Assembly: GCF_963422355.1 (NCBI RefSeq)
Contig: NC_085088.1
Location: 7,513,485 to 7,577,484, forward strand
DNA: 64,000 nt
Origin: Corticium candelabrum
Lineage: Eukaryota; Porifera; Homoscleromorpha; Homosclerophorida; Plakinidae
Reading direction: 5' to 3'
In this document: positions 1-19,700 of the stretch, one piece after another
Layout of the letters: each line of letters starts with the position of its first letter
How positions within the stretch are numbered: position 1 is the first letter of the stretch
Position numbers and translations under genes: made by a program
Notes under the pieces: model-generated
Told to the model about the DNA's origin: nothing
The model's input: only the letters and a program-made list of their open reading frames with translations
The model's database searches: none

Positions 1-1628
1 ACTTGTACACATATGTATGTGTCAGAACAGTGACTGCCAGGGATTCTGAGGACAGGCCCAAATATCAGCGAATTTTAGTTGCGTGCTCCACTATTTCTTC
101 ACAGAATTTGCAGAAATATCATGAATGCAGAAATAACTGGTTATATGGTATTTTATAGAATATCTTGGAAGACCACGGCACGCCCTCTTCCACACAGCCT
201 ATCATAGGCCTCGGGGCTGCATGGAAGAGGAGCTTGGTATGTAGATGTAAGAACAACATGAGCATGTCAATTTTGGGCATAGCACTAATAGTACAACAGA
301 TAGTGAGCATGGTTTATTTAATTCTGTGCTTGTAGACGTACATCTGATCCAGCGAATTATGTAGTACATCTACATTTACCGATTCATTAAATCAGTACAT
401 TCATTAAATCATTTAATCAATAGGCTATTAGGATTCATTATACATTTACAAGAAGTGCGAATGTGCTGTGGCAATAAAAACAAAGAAAATAATTACTAGT
501 TTTAATAAAAGGATGAAGTGTCACATTTACTGTTAGACAGTCTGTGTGTTGTCCATTATAGATGGGAACCTTTTTACAGGACATGTACACCTAATTCCAT
601 TTTTGGAATGAACAGAGTGTGTTGACGTAACACAGGATATCTGCTATTGCCATCACACAAACAAAGTAAAGGGAGAAGGAAGAGAGAGAAAAGTCATACC
701 AGTTGTTGATGTGATACCCGAGATTTCTAGGATGTTCACAGAAATTGTTTTACATGAGTCAGTACCATAAGATGCAAGTATGCTGATATGGCAGTCCTGT
801 GAACCCACATGAGATCAATGTATGCCTCTTGCATGATACTACGAGTGGTTGGTCAACAAATTATAGAGGTGAATGAGGTCTGGAGGCACAGAGTTATCTT
901 GTTACCTCCCTCACCAACATCCTGTCTTGCTTATTGGTGGCCAAAGTTTAAGCAGAATAACTTAATTTGAGCTGCACACATGCCAAAGCACATGAAGTTG
1001 GTAATTTATGGCATATGCATTATTAATAAATGCTTTCATCTAGCTACGTTTGCGCACCTGTAGTGTTTTTATTGGACCAGATAATTAGATGCGACCATAA
1101 TCATAACAGAGTTTAGTGTGAATAGGAAAGGTGTACACCACAGACTGCATGCCATTGTTTGAAAATCTGCATTGCGGTTCGTTGTTGTATCCAGTGTTTG
1201 TCATAATTAAGTGTACACGTTTGAGCAAATGTGCCTGTCTTCTTGATGCATGAATGAACTGAGGATGCTTTCTTTTTGCTTGTAGTATTTGCAGTAGATG
1301 GTTAGAAGCTCTGAATTTAATATGACGTCACTTCAATTGGGTTGTATTTTCCACACATACAAGAGTGCAGTACTTTGGCAAGCATATGATATGTATATAT
1401 ATATTTAGCAATTGTAGCTGGGAGTGTAAGTAGTCTGTCACAGAACAGCAATACATACGTACTTGAGCAGCAGTCTTTACAGTTTATTAGCTAAAGCAAA
1501 ATTAAGCTGTCAAGCCATTCTGAGATAGCAAATGTCCATCACATGTGACTAAGTAATATAAGTATTAAATAAAGCCTTTCTTAACCAGTCTCAGAAGTAT
1601 GCAGTATTGTGTGCATTTGTGTATTTAG
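1..1628. other. No recognised gene; upstream/intronic DNA of the SDR gene
   Basis: AT-rich sequence with no ORF I can assign and no clear repeat structure. The SDR gene starting at 1629 lacks its N-terminal cofactor-binding exon(s), so this stretch is most likely intron, with the earlier exons left of the window. Confidence 0.5.
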
Positions 1629-8259
<6,631 letters not shown>

Positions 8260-8547
8260 TGCTGTACTTGATCAAGTACATGTTTCACATGGTACGTGTT
8301 GCAAGTTTACTGCACAGAAACAGTACATTTTTTTTACAAATGCTTGTTACAAATATAAATAATAAATCGACGCGTTTCTAGCTGCACTTTGCAGTGGAGG
8401 TAGATTGTTGAAACAAGCAGCTGTAATTCTACATATCATTTGCTGCTTCACTGCAATGAAAAACACAACTATATGATATTGCACTATTTCAATTAGGTAA
8501 AAGGTTTCAGTGTGCTGGAAGATTTCTATCCGTTTACTTTGTATTAT
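8260..8547. other. Convergent 3' intergenic spacer
   Basis: Only 288 bp separate the SDR stop from the TMEM143-like stop on the other strand, so the two 3' UTRs must be short or overlapping. AATAAA at 8361-8366 serves the + strand gene. Confidence 0.7.
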
Positions 8548-11500
8548 TTATGACCAGCCTGTTTCTTGCTTGCCTACATCTGTCTGTCCAGTCAGCTCAA
8601 TTTTTTCATCCTCTTCATCTATGCTAGCTTGAGGCCACCTACTGAAGCAAACTGGGCTGCTGGGAAGAATCATTAGAGCCTGCTCTAATGGCAACACTGA
8701 CAATTGACCATTCTCATCGCGTTTCAAGAGACGTAGCATCTCCAAGTTTTTCAATGCCTCTGTACAGTTGAATATGTCTGGAGCACCATATGTTCCCTTC
8801 AACCATCCAGCAACCTTGTGGTCGAGATCTCGTGCATCTAAAGGTTTACCAGACCGAAAAGAGAGCAAAGACTCTTCTGTAGTAGGAAGAAGGCAGACGT
8901 ATGCCAGTATTGCTTGCTTGAACTGCTCATCTACTGCACGGTCAACCAGCAATGTGAGAACTCCACGGTTGTGAGCAATACTTTTGTAATACAGAGTGCG
9001 AGAAAGACTCACCAAGTATGCATTTCTCCTGTTGCGGTAACTGAGCCAGATCCTCAAACCAACAAGAGAAGAAGTGAAGAACAATAGGTAGGACCACTGC
9101 ATGCCACCTAAGTATGAAAAGGACCTGACAGCTAAACCAAGAGCAGCTGCACCAGCTGTAGCTATGAGAAACGCCCGCATGCCATTGCTCATCTTGATCT
9201 TTCCATTCGGAAGTAGAGTCTCCAGACGACTGCAACGAACCTCTTTAAACACTTTCAAAATAAGTTTCTCTGCAGCTTTGTGTCTTACTGCCAGGACGAC
9301 CCGTTTGTACATATGGTTTGATAGACCATCTTTCTTGTGGCCCATTTGTTTCCGTGTAGCATCTACAACTTGACCAAAAACACGTTGATACCGAGAAGCA
9401 GTCTGACGTGATTCATCTTGCAGGCTTCTAACCCATACTCTGAGAGTTGCGTAGTTATTTGGGTTCACACTAACCTGAAACAAAGCAAAGTGATCCAACC
9501 ATACAGCAGTACCAATACTACAATTAACGACAGCAACTGAATACTGAGGCTTAAGTTTATCCTACAGTTAGAGCAGAAAATTTCCTGGAAATGCTGCATC
9601 AGATAAATTGCAGACAACTATGAAGTGTTGTACTGAAACACCTTCAGCAAGTTTTGAACAATTAGAAATTCTAAGAATAATCCTTGAAGAGTCTTATGTT
9701 CATAAGTAAAAGATCAACAACACATCGAAGAGTCCCATGTACATAAGTACAGGGTCAACCACACATCAACTGTTTTCTCACTGAAACAATACCAAGAATG
9801 TACAGCTGGTAAGCCCAAGTTGCGTTTCCACTAGCTCATCATGTAACTAGTTTAGCCTAAATGAGTTCATAAACTAAACCAGTTCACGAAGGCGACTGTT
9901 TCCACTAAGGACTCATTCTTAATCCAGTTTAGCTTAAACCATGTACTTGTTAAACCAGTTCATGCGCTAGTGGAAACAACCCCACCCTAGCTGCTGTATG
10001 CTCAGCACCCTTATCACATACTTGGTAAGGTTAACACTACTGGCCAATTCAAGCCTTTACAATGACTCCATAAGAGAAGCATGCAGAAAGTCGAGTAAGA
10101 ACTTCAAGCATGAGTTGTGATTGCAAGGCTGTGTAGCTGCAACATTGTAGGAACTATCAAAGGTCATAGAGACGAAAAGTGAGTTTGTCATAATGTTTGA
10201 AAAAATGCAACATGCTGACAAGCTACATTTTTACATGTTTCAGCACTGATAAACAAATATGCAAATGACAATAAACATATATTAGAATAGATTTGCACTA
10301 CGTCCATACTGCTACATGTGCAATGAAACACTAAGCGCTAAAACTAGAGTGATTATATTATGCCGTCATCACCCTCTACTAGGTAGGAGAAGTGGGATCT
10401 TTACCCTCAACTGGGCACCCACCAACCTGGCAGGTAAGTCCCAGAGAGGTACACATGTTCCAGGTAATCCATATGGTGCCAGTAACCGGCTTATCGATTA
10501 TTGATTGCATGTGCTACAAGGATTTCGCCAGCTCTGACAGCACGCCCAGCAGATATCAATGACCACCAGGAAAGTACTGATCCTCATTGCCAACGATCCC
10601 CATGCCAGATCACAGAAATTCCCTCATTGACGGAGACAAGTCTACTCTCACAGACATAGCCAAATAGACAGTGAAAAAGAACCAACAGACTCATTTCATT
10701 ACATTGCTGTTGCCACCCGGGATTGAACCAATGGTCAGAGAACCGAATATGTGGTTCAATCTCCACATCATGATAGGTATCAGATAGCATGGTTCCTTGA
10801 AGGTCTTGCACCTCATTGTGACTGATAGTAGGGAAGACACCCGTAGGACAGGAGAGAGTAATCCACACTTAAGTTCTCACCACAAGGGCACAGGTCAGGT
10901 AGAGACTGAGGCCATCATCCATAACTATACAAATCACATCATGAAATTCAGCCCTAGTAGATGAAAGCCATGTTCTTCTATTAACATCACAGTCAGCAAT
11001 CCTGATGCTCCTTTCTCCATCGCAAATTCATGCGTTCATCTAAGGGTGTCCGTAAGTTTCATTACAATTGTGTTGACATCCCTAGAGATCAATTGCTTTT
11101 CTCTTGCCTGATGGATGATTTTAGGTTAGGGACTTCTGCAGTTGCAGTGTATTGCCTACCTGTCTGTTGCTGTAGGATGAGTCTCAAGAGGGGCTCAGTG
11201 ATTTTCTGAGAAATACTAAATTATTTACCAAGAGAACTTGGATGGACTATTTCTACGCCCCCGAATTTAACAGGTAATGCAAAATCTCCATCATATTGTG
11301 TCTCCAGGTGCCAAACAACCTGTTAGTACCAGAAGGAGTTTAGTCTGTATTACAAGTTCCAATGGCTTGACAAAATGGACAAACTTTTCATTAGTCTTCG
11401 CAACATAGATCCATTTCCAATCACAGCATGGATCAGTGCACAATATGCTAAGTGAGGTTGCGTTTTGGCAATCTTTGAAAGAGTTTCAATCTCCTGGGTT

Positions 11501-13602
11501 CAAGTTCAAACTTTGTCGTTGAGAAATTTGTTACAAAACTTCTCATTCCCAAGTGCTGTGCCAAGATATCTTTTGCCATCTGTAGTTAAGCTAAGGTTTT
11601 TTGTTTGTTCGCAAATCTCTCGGGCATCATCAGAAAAATTTTCCTTCACTATGAGCCAGGATTTGGTGGCATTCGGCATGTGTTATTATGCCCCTCCAAG
11701 ATGAGCAAGTGTGTCTTTGCCCCATCTGGGCGCTCACCAACGCGGCAGGTGAGAACAGTAGAGAACATGTTTCTGTGTAGTCCACATGGCAATCAATGAC
11801 TAGCCAATTCGATATTGAATGCAGGCATTACAGTGACTGTGAACACAGGACAGCACACCTAGTGGATATATATTATCAAGCCACTATAGCCTAGTGATTA
11901 GAGTTCTGGTTCTCTGACAATGATGGCCTGGATTCAATCTCGAGTGGCAACAGCAATATAATGAAACAAGTCTGTTAGTTCTTTCTCACTGTCTATTTGG
12001 CTATGTCTGTGATAGTAGACATGTTTCCGTTGAAGGGCAGTTTCTGTGATCTGGCATGGGGACCGTTGACAATGAGGATCAGTGCTTTCCTGGTAGTCAT
12101 TGATATCTACTTGGCATGCTGTTCAGAGCTGACGACATCCCCGTAGTGCACGCAATCGATAATCGATATGACAGTTACTAGTGCCATTATGTGTGTCGTT
12201 ATGCCCCTCCATGATGGGCAAGTGGGGTCTTTACCCATCTGGGTGCCCACCAACCCGGCAGGTGCGCCCAGCAGGGTACACGTTTCTGTGTAATCCACAC
12301 GACGATCAATGACTAGTCAATTCGATATAGATTGCAGGCGTTACAGTGACCGCAAACTCAGACAGCACGCCTAGTGGACAGAAACTCCCCAACGACTGAA
12401 ACAAGTCACAGTCTCATGAACACAGCTAGAAAAACATGCAATAGAAAGACAGACAAGTTTCGTAATTTACTGTCGTTGCTGGAGTTTGAACCCCAAACCA
12501 TGGAGTGGTAGCCATTCTCACTAAACACTAAGCCACAGCGTTATGTCATTATCACCCTCTAGGTAGGGTAAGTGGAGTCTTTACCCTCAACTGGGTGCCC
12601 ACCAGCCCGGCAGTTAAGTCCCAGAGAGGTACATGTTTCCATGTAATCCATATGGCACTAAAGTCCATTCCCGAACAGGAGAATACATGAGAAAAACCCC
12701 ATTCTCCTGAAGCGTACATCCTAGAGAGTTGATTCCTACATCATTGGAAAGCTCACAAGGAGGAGGTTCCAGATCAGTTATCGAATATTGTGATTGGTTC
12801 TTTATTAGAACACAATTAGTAACTTCCTGTATGACACGGGCTTGGCTCTGCCCTACTCTTGCATTTACACTAGATATTAGATAATTTCAAAGCCACCACA
12901 ACGCCCACTACCTGAAAGCTGACGTGGACCTACTTTGAACTATGAATTAATAAGCAAAATAGCTGTAGCTAGCAAGAGTATGTAGTTGAAGCATTGGTTG
13001 AACCTTTGAACGTAAGTTCATAGATAAACAATTCTATACTGGAACCGTTTATTCCATTAGCAGTACTTAACTACGCCGTCTCTGATCTTCAATTCCTTAT
13101 CTATTAACCGCAGTTCCCACGTATTCTCCTATTTGGGAATGGATTTTAGTAACTGGCCTATAAATCATTGATTGCGTGCACTACAAGGATTCTGCCAGCT
13201 CTGAACAGCATCCCCAGTAGATATCAATGACTACCAGGAGACTACTGCTCCTCATTGCTAATGATCCCCACACCAGATCGCAGAAACTCCCCATCAACGG
13301 AAACAAGAGTACTCTCACGGACATAGCCAAATAGACAGTAAAAAACCCAACAGACTCATTTCATTATATTGCTGTTGCCACTTGGGATTAAACCCAGGCC
13401 ATCATGGTCAGAGAACCAGAACTCTAACCATTAAGCTATAGTGGCATGTGTCGTTATGCCCCTCCATAATGGGCAAGTGGGGTCTTTACTCCCATCTATT
13501 ATTATTATTGTTATTATTATTATTATTGTCGAGTGTAGCAAGGCTTCTAATCCAGGTCACACAACAGAAAGGGTATGGTCCTATATGGCTCTCCATCGAG
13601 CT

Positions 13603-13661
<59 letters not shown>

Positions 13662-16600
13662 ATGAACCTCAAATTTCTCCTCCCACAACCACATTTTACT
13701 ATTATACAACATTCTTCAAAAAATCGTTTCCGTGTCCGACTACAGATCAGTATAGAAACAATTTGTGCAAGTGACCAAACGGTAACGAAAAAGCCTCATG
13801 AAGTTCCGTCGCCTCATCCTTTTGTATTGTATCTAGGGATTAAGTGTACTTGACAACCGAGAAACACCTTCAGAAGCTGAATGCCACCTACAGTCAACTA
13901 TTCACACATCCCTACTTTCCATGTCAGGGTTTCAACAAATATGAGTGCTGTCTAGCTAAGTTTTAACATGTTACTCACCTATGCAGAGGCCCTTAAAGAT
14001 ACCCTAAAACTAGTTATTAATTCATCAACTGGATTAGTTGCAGACTTGCCTTCTCACTGATTCAGTCCTCCATCATGTGTTTGCAAGGAGCTCTTGTAAG
14101 ACCAAATTTTTATTTGACAGACATTAACATTCCACTTGCTGCCGCCTAGGGTCGTCTCTCTGTAGTGGCAGGAGTTGAAAAGTAGCTTTTAGTTCTAATG
14201 TATTTTTAGATTGATGACGTGCATATATAGTTTACGTGGTTAACTTATGGACAATCATATATGTAGTATATACTGTATACCCTTGTTGGCTCTTGTGATG
14301 TAGTTGAATATTCAAATATACTGTAAATCAACAAAATTTCGTAAGGGGAAAATTTTGCAAGTGTCCAAATTTGCCATTTCATAAGCAGCCAACTCTGTGG
14401 TAAGCGTGGATTAACATAGCCACTTTTCTGTGCAGAACATCAACATGAAATCAACAGGATCAAAACCACAGCACCACAGGTAAGTATCTGCTAAGTGCCT
14501 AGATGTGTGTACACATCCTAGCAGTATCTATCTAACCAGGTGTCCACGTGTGAACATGTCAAACCACAGCACCATGCATAAATATCTGCTATTGCATAGG
14601 CTCACCAGCTAGGTGACAGTCTGTCTGGCACGCGTGACATGTGATGAATATTAGTACACTGTAGGAAGTGTCCCTAACCCCCCTCCCCCCCCCGAGAGCG
14701 ACAAAAAATAGTAAGCTATTACTTTAGTAAATCTGAGATCGCTTACAAAATTTACGAAAGCTATATGCTTACAAAATTTTGTTGATTTACAGTACCATGG
14801 TTTTCAAATAATAATATTATTATTATTACATTAATACTAGTAATAATAATAATAAAATTGATCGCCGTCCATACACGAAAACATGTACCCTGCTGGGCTT
14901 ACCTGCTGGGTTGGTGGGCGCCCAGATGGGGGTAAAGACCCCACTTGCCCATTATGGAGGGGCATAGCGACACATAATAATGATAATAATAATAATGTGT
15001 CGTTATGCCCCTCCATAATGGGCAAGTGGGGTCTTTACCTCCATCTGGGTGGCCACCAACCCGGCAGATGAGCCCAGCAGGGTACATGTTTCTGTGTATT
15101 CCACACCGAGATCAATGACTAGCCAATTCGATATAGATTGCAGGCATTATGGTGACTGCGAACTCAATACAGCATGCCTAGAGAATATCAATGACCGCTA
15201 GGAAAGCACTGAACATCATCGTCAACGGACCATTCGCCAGACTACAGAAACTCCCCAACGACTGAAACGAGTCATAGTCTCATGGATACACGTACAGCTA
15301 GAGAAACATGAGAAAGGAAGTCAGACAAGTTTCATAATTTACTGTCGTCACTGGGGTGTGAACCCCCAAACCATGGAGTGGTAGCCATTAGTATGTGTCG
15401 TTATGCCCCTCCATAATGGGCAAGTGGGGTCTTTACCCCCATCTGGGCGCCCACCAACCCGGCAGGTGAGCCCAGCGAGGTACATGTTTCTGTGTAGTCC
15501 ATACGGCGATCAATGACTAGCCAATTCAATATAGATTGCAGGCATTACGGTGACCGCGTACTCGATACAGCACGCCTAGTGGATATCAACGACCACCAGG
15601 AAAGCACTGGACGTCATCGTCAACGGACCGTTCGCCAGACCACAGAAACTCCCCAACGACTGAAACGAGTCATAGTCTCATGGATAAAGCTAGAGAAACA
15701 TGAGAAAGAAAGACAGACAAGTTTCACAATTTACTGTCGTCACTGGGGTTTGAACCCCCAAACCATGGAGTGGTATTATTATACGTGTCGTGCTCAACCA
15801 GATCAGTCTGGTTTGTAAAGTCTATTACAAGTACCGGAAGCAAACCCTGCTTCAGAAGTACTTAGACCATCACGGCTGTCTAGAAAGAAGACATGACTTT
15901 ACGAAGGATCCGAGTAGATCCCAGAAGCACTGTTTTCTGTAAGTGCTGCAGGTTGTGATGACCTGGAATAATGTCCAGCCACCGTGCAATACCTGCGTGC
16001 ACTGTGCCCAAAGCTCCCAAGACCACCGGAACCACCAGTGTTCGACAATGCCACATGCGTCTTATCTCCACTCGCAAGTCGCTGTACTTCGCCAACTTCT
16101 CAGCATGTTTCTTGCCAATGTTGCCATCAGCAGGACAGCTGATATCAATAAGAAGACAAGTGTTTGTCTTCCTATTTCTGAGACAGATGTCTGGACGATT
16201 GGCTTTGATCTTCCTGGCAGTGGGGATGGTGGTATCCCACATCATAGTAATGTCATCCGTCTCCACAAGCCTATCAGGATGATGCCGGTACCATCTGCTC
16301 TCCACTGGAACCCCAAAATGGCGACAAACGTCCCAGTGAATGATGGATGCCACCTGATTGTGTCGATCAGTGTAGTCCGTCGGTGCCAAAGCACTACAGC
16401 CTGCCACAATGTGGTCGACTGTCTCCAGGCCTACACTGCACATGCGGCAAGTAGGACTGACATCACGATGTAGAATCTTGCGCTCATAGTACCGAGTCCG
16501 AAGAGCTTGGTCTTGAGCAGCAACAACCAGTCCCTCAGTTGCAGCAGGAAGATTCGCTGCCTTTAGCCATCCGTAGGTCTCTTTCATGTCCACAGGCGGT

Positions 16601-16670
16601 TGCTCAGTGAGACGACGATACTGCCCGTGCATAGGCTTCCCGCTCCAGGATCGCACACGAAGAGAACTGC

Positions 16671-16710
<40 letters not shown>

Positions 16711-19700
16711 TGTCTCCCTCTCTGTCGCCCATGCTTATACTTAATTACTCACCTTCACACCTTCTCCTGTACTGTGCTCTTGTAGCAGACCATTCAGATA
16801 ACTTCTTGGCAACTCATAGTAACTTGCCTTGCAAGTCAATCCATCTAGGCCTCTCAATAGCCAGAATTCTCTATCAAGTCTGTCTCGTTCTAAAACCTTC
16901 CGAGGTGACACAGTGTCTTTGTCCGGATCAAGAGGATCATAATATTGCTACAACAGTTAGTTTCAAATTTAGCAAACAGCTAGATATTTCTAAGAAATTC
17001 AATACATTTACATAAAAGGTTTCACATTATTAAATCTCAGTACTATAAAAGACCCTACAGATGTCACATCATTTGTTAAATCAACAAAACCTCCTTGGGT
17101 CTCTATAATAGTCCAAGGCGTCCATTGGAGCACAAGCTTTATTGGCAAAGCCATCAATAATAATAATATATTCTATCACACCACATCTGGTGTAGAGTCC
17201 CAGATCTAATCTCAGTCATTACCTAATCTTGGTCACTCGGTCTCCGCCAAATAGCTGCAGCCAGACCTAGCTGCTACGCTAGCATCGTAGTCCTACTGGA
17301 TAGCAACTAGGTAGAGCGAGTCACGTCAGCATCCGTCGTAATGTTGCTGCTATAGAACTCAAAACTGATCGCACCTATTCTCGGTTACAGAGTATCATGT
17401 CTTGATCAGTGCTTGCCATCTCATTTCTACAACTCCGTTTGAGACGCAAGTCATCTCTGTCGATACGCTCACTATATGGCTTCTTTTCGCCAAATTGTTG
17501 GTTTTGTCTTGTCAACCTCTACTCTCGCAGACAACGAAGAAGACGGATGACTCATAGAACATAATCTCGGTCACCTGATCTCGACTGGTTTTCTCTCTTC
17601 AGACGCAGATCTGAGGCGTTCCTTTTGGCTAATATTACAGTCATCACCGCTGGCTACTAGACCTACGGGGTGATGTTAGTGCTCATCATACTGTTGCTAC
17701 GGCAGAACGCGAAATCTGAGAGACAAATACTCGGACATCCGAGATCATATCTTGGTCAGTCGCTTTCAACGCGTTTCTACAAGACGAACTGCGACGTTAG
17801 TCAGGTCTGTTGAAAGGTTCGCTTTAGATGTTTATGCCACTAAATAGCCGGTTTTGTCTCTTCAGTTTTTCTGTAGCAGTGCAGTGAGAAAGACGATCGA
17901 CCTATGGGCCATAATCTCAGTTACAGTATGAGCACACTCTTTGGGTTCTACAGCTTTCAGTTACATGGTATTACCTTCATTGGGCATTATACATAGGGTT
18001 ACAGTCGACTAAGGCTGATTGAAAATGTTTTGTAGTGAATTTTGTAGAACTACAGCAGATTCTAGCAACTAGAGACTGTGTTGGCAAATGTTAGTTGTTC
18101 TGTCTAAACTATGTCTTTGAATAATAATTAAGATAACTCCATGATGATCAATCTATCACTCACAAAATTTGCTAATTAGCACTAAACCAGATGTACTAAA
18201 TAAAGGTTATACATTGAATCCATTCTGGCACAAGCACAATGCATTTTCAGTATGCCAGGACTCTGCATACTTGTAAACTGTGTACGTACTACAATCTTGT
18301 TGATTATAAGATTTTAGCTACACCAGCTATTATCAACAACATGCACTGCATGGATCCACACAGAAGGTTCGTTGGATATCTTCACTGGACTAATTATCAT
18401 TCTCTCTCACAACTTCATCACTGTCTCATGAGACTCAGAACTGTGTCACGAGAAAGATTGTTTTCTCTTTGGCAATATGTCACCATTTCCATTATAAGAT
18501 CTCAGCATATAACTCTCCTGAAATTCTAAAAAGCAGTTTGTGTGCAATTCTGTTTCATAAAATCATCAATCATCCCATCCAAGATAAACAATCATTATAC
18601 CTACCAGTCAAGAATGTAGAAACAGGTAGGAATACTCTCTGGTTAACAAAATGTGAAATTCAGAGTCATCGCATTGCATTAGATATCATGTTTGAAGTAC
18701 TAAATCAGAGCGGAATATAAGGAAATTTTTTTGGCCGGACAAACAGGTTTGCCAAGCCACGCCCATTTAAACCACGCCCATTCTAACAAATTTTGACCCG
18801 CAAACAACACTTTATTTCTATTATTTGACATATATACAAAGCATGACAATAACCAGAACAACTTTGAGACAACATACCTGCAAAGCAATCTTTTATTGCG
18901 TTACAATAAAGTAAAAAAATTATGGAACCTCAAAAGAAAAACTTGGAAGTGCACTATAATCATGTGAGACAATAGCGGAACATTAACAGGAAAACATAGC
19001 ACAACAATGTGCAAAATTGTATTCAGTCAGACCTTCTGGAAAACTATTTGTAGACGTGGTCCTAGAGGATTATGCCACATATCCCAGTCATCTAAACTAA
19101 AGTTGCTAGTGCTATCGTCTTGGGTCAACTCTCCAGTTTTCCTTGCTCAGTAGTGCTTTCTGAAACCTTGATTAGGACAGCAGTTGGTCTTGCATCGTTC
19201 CCACCACAGCCAAATAGCGGCGTCAGTGTGAAAGTCTTGAAGTGATAGTCCTTCGTGGTATACTTCCATAAGGTCAGACAAGGTGGTGTTGCTCATGCTG
19301 GTGTGCCGGTCTTTCTGATCAGTTTCAGCGATGAAAACATCCTTTCAACATGTGTGGTAGTTAAGGGAAGACTAATACTATGTCTGGACAGGTGTGAACT
19401 ATGTACCACACAGACTCATAGCACACCTTGCTGATGTGCAGATATTTTCTAGCATAATGGACTACCTCCCCAACATGAAGAGCAAGAATATTAACCCCTT
19501 TGCTTTCTAATGGTTTGGCAAAATGAACAGCAAGCGTTTTTACAGCTTCTCTAACCTCTGCATTATCATCAACGTTTTTGTCTTCACTATCTTGCTCAGA
19601 AGTTTGAACATTAGGTTTTCTTTGCCATGTTTGGGTGTCAAGAAAGGCAATTATATGACAAAGAAGTTTTGGTGTCACACCAACCTAGTCACTCCTTCAT

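Noticed and set aside
15943-16473. Plus-strand frame of 176 codons as a gene
   Set aside because: It is the antisense shadow of the RLE-LINE minus-strand frame, which shows clear family motifs.
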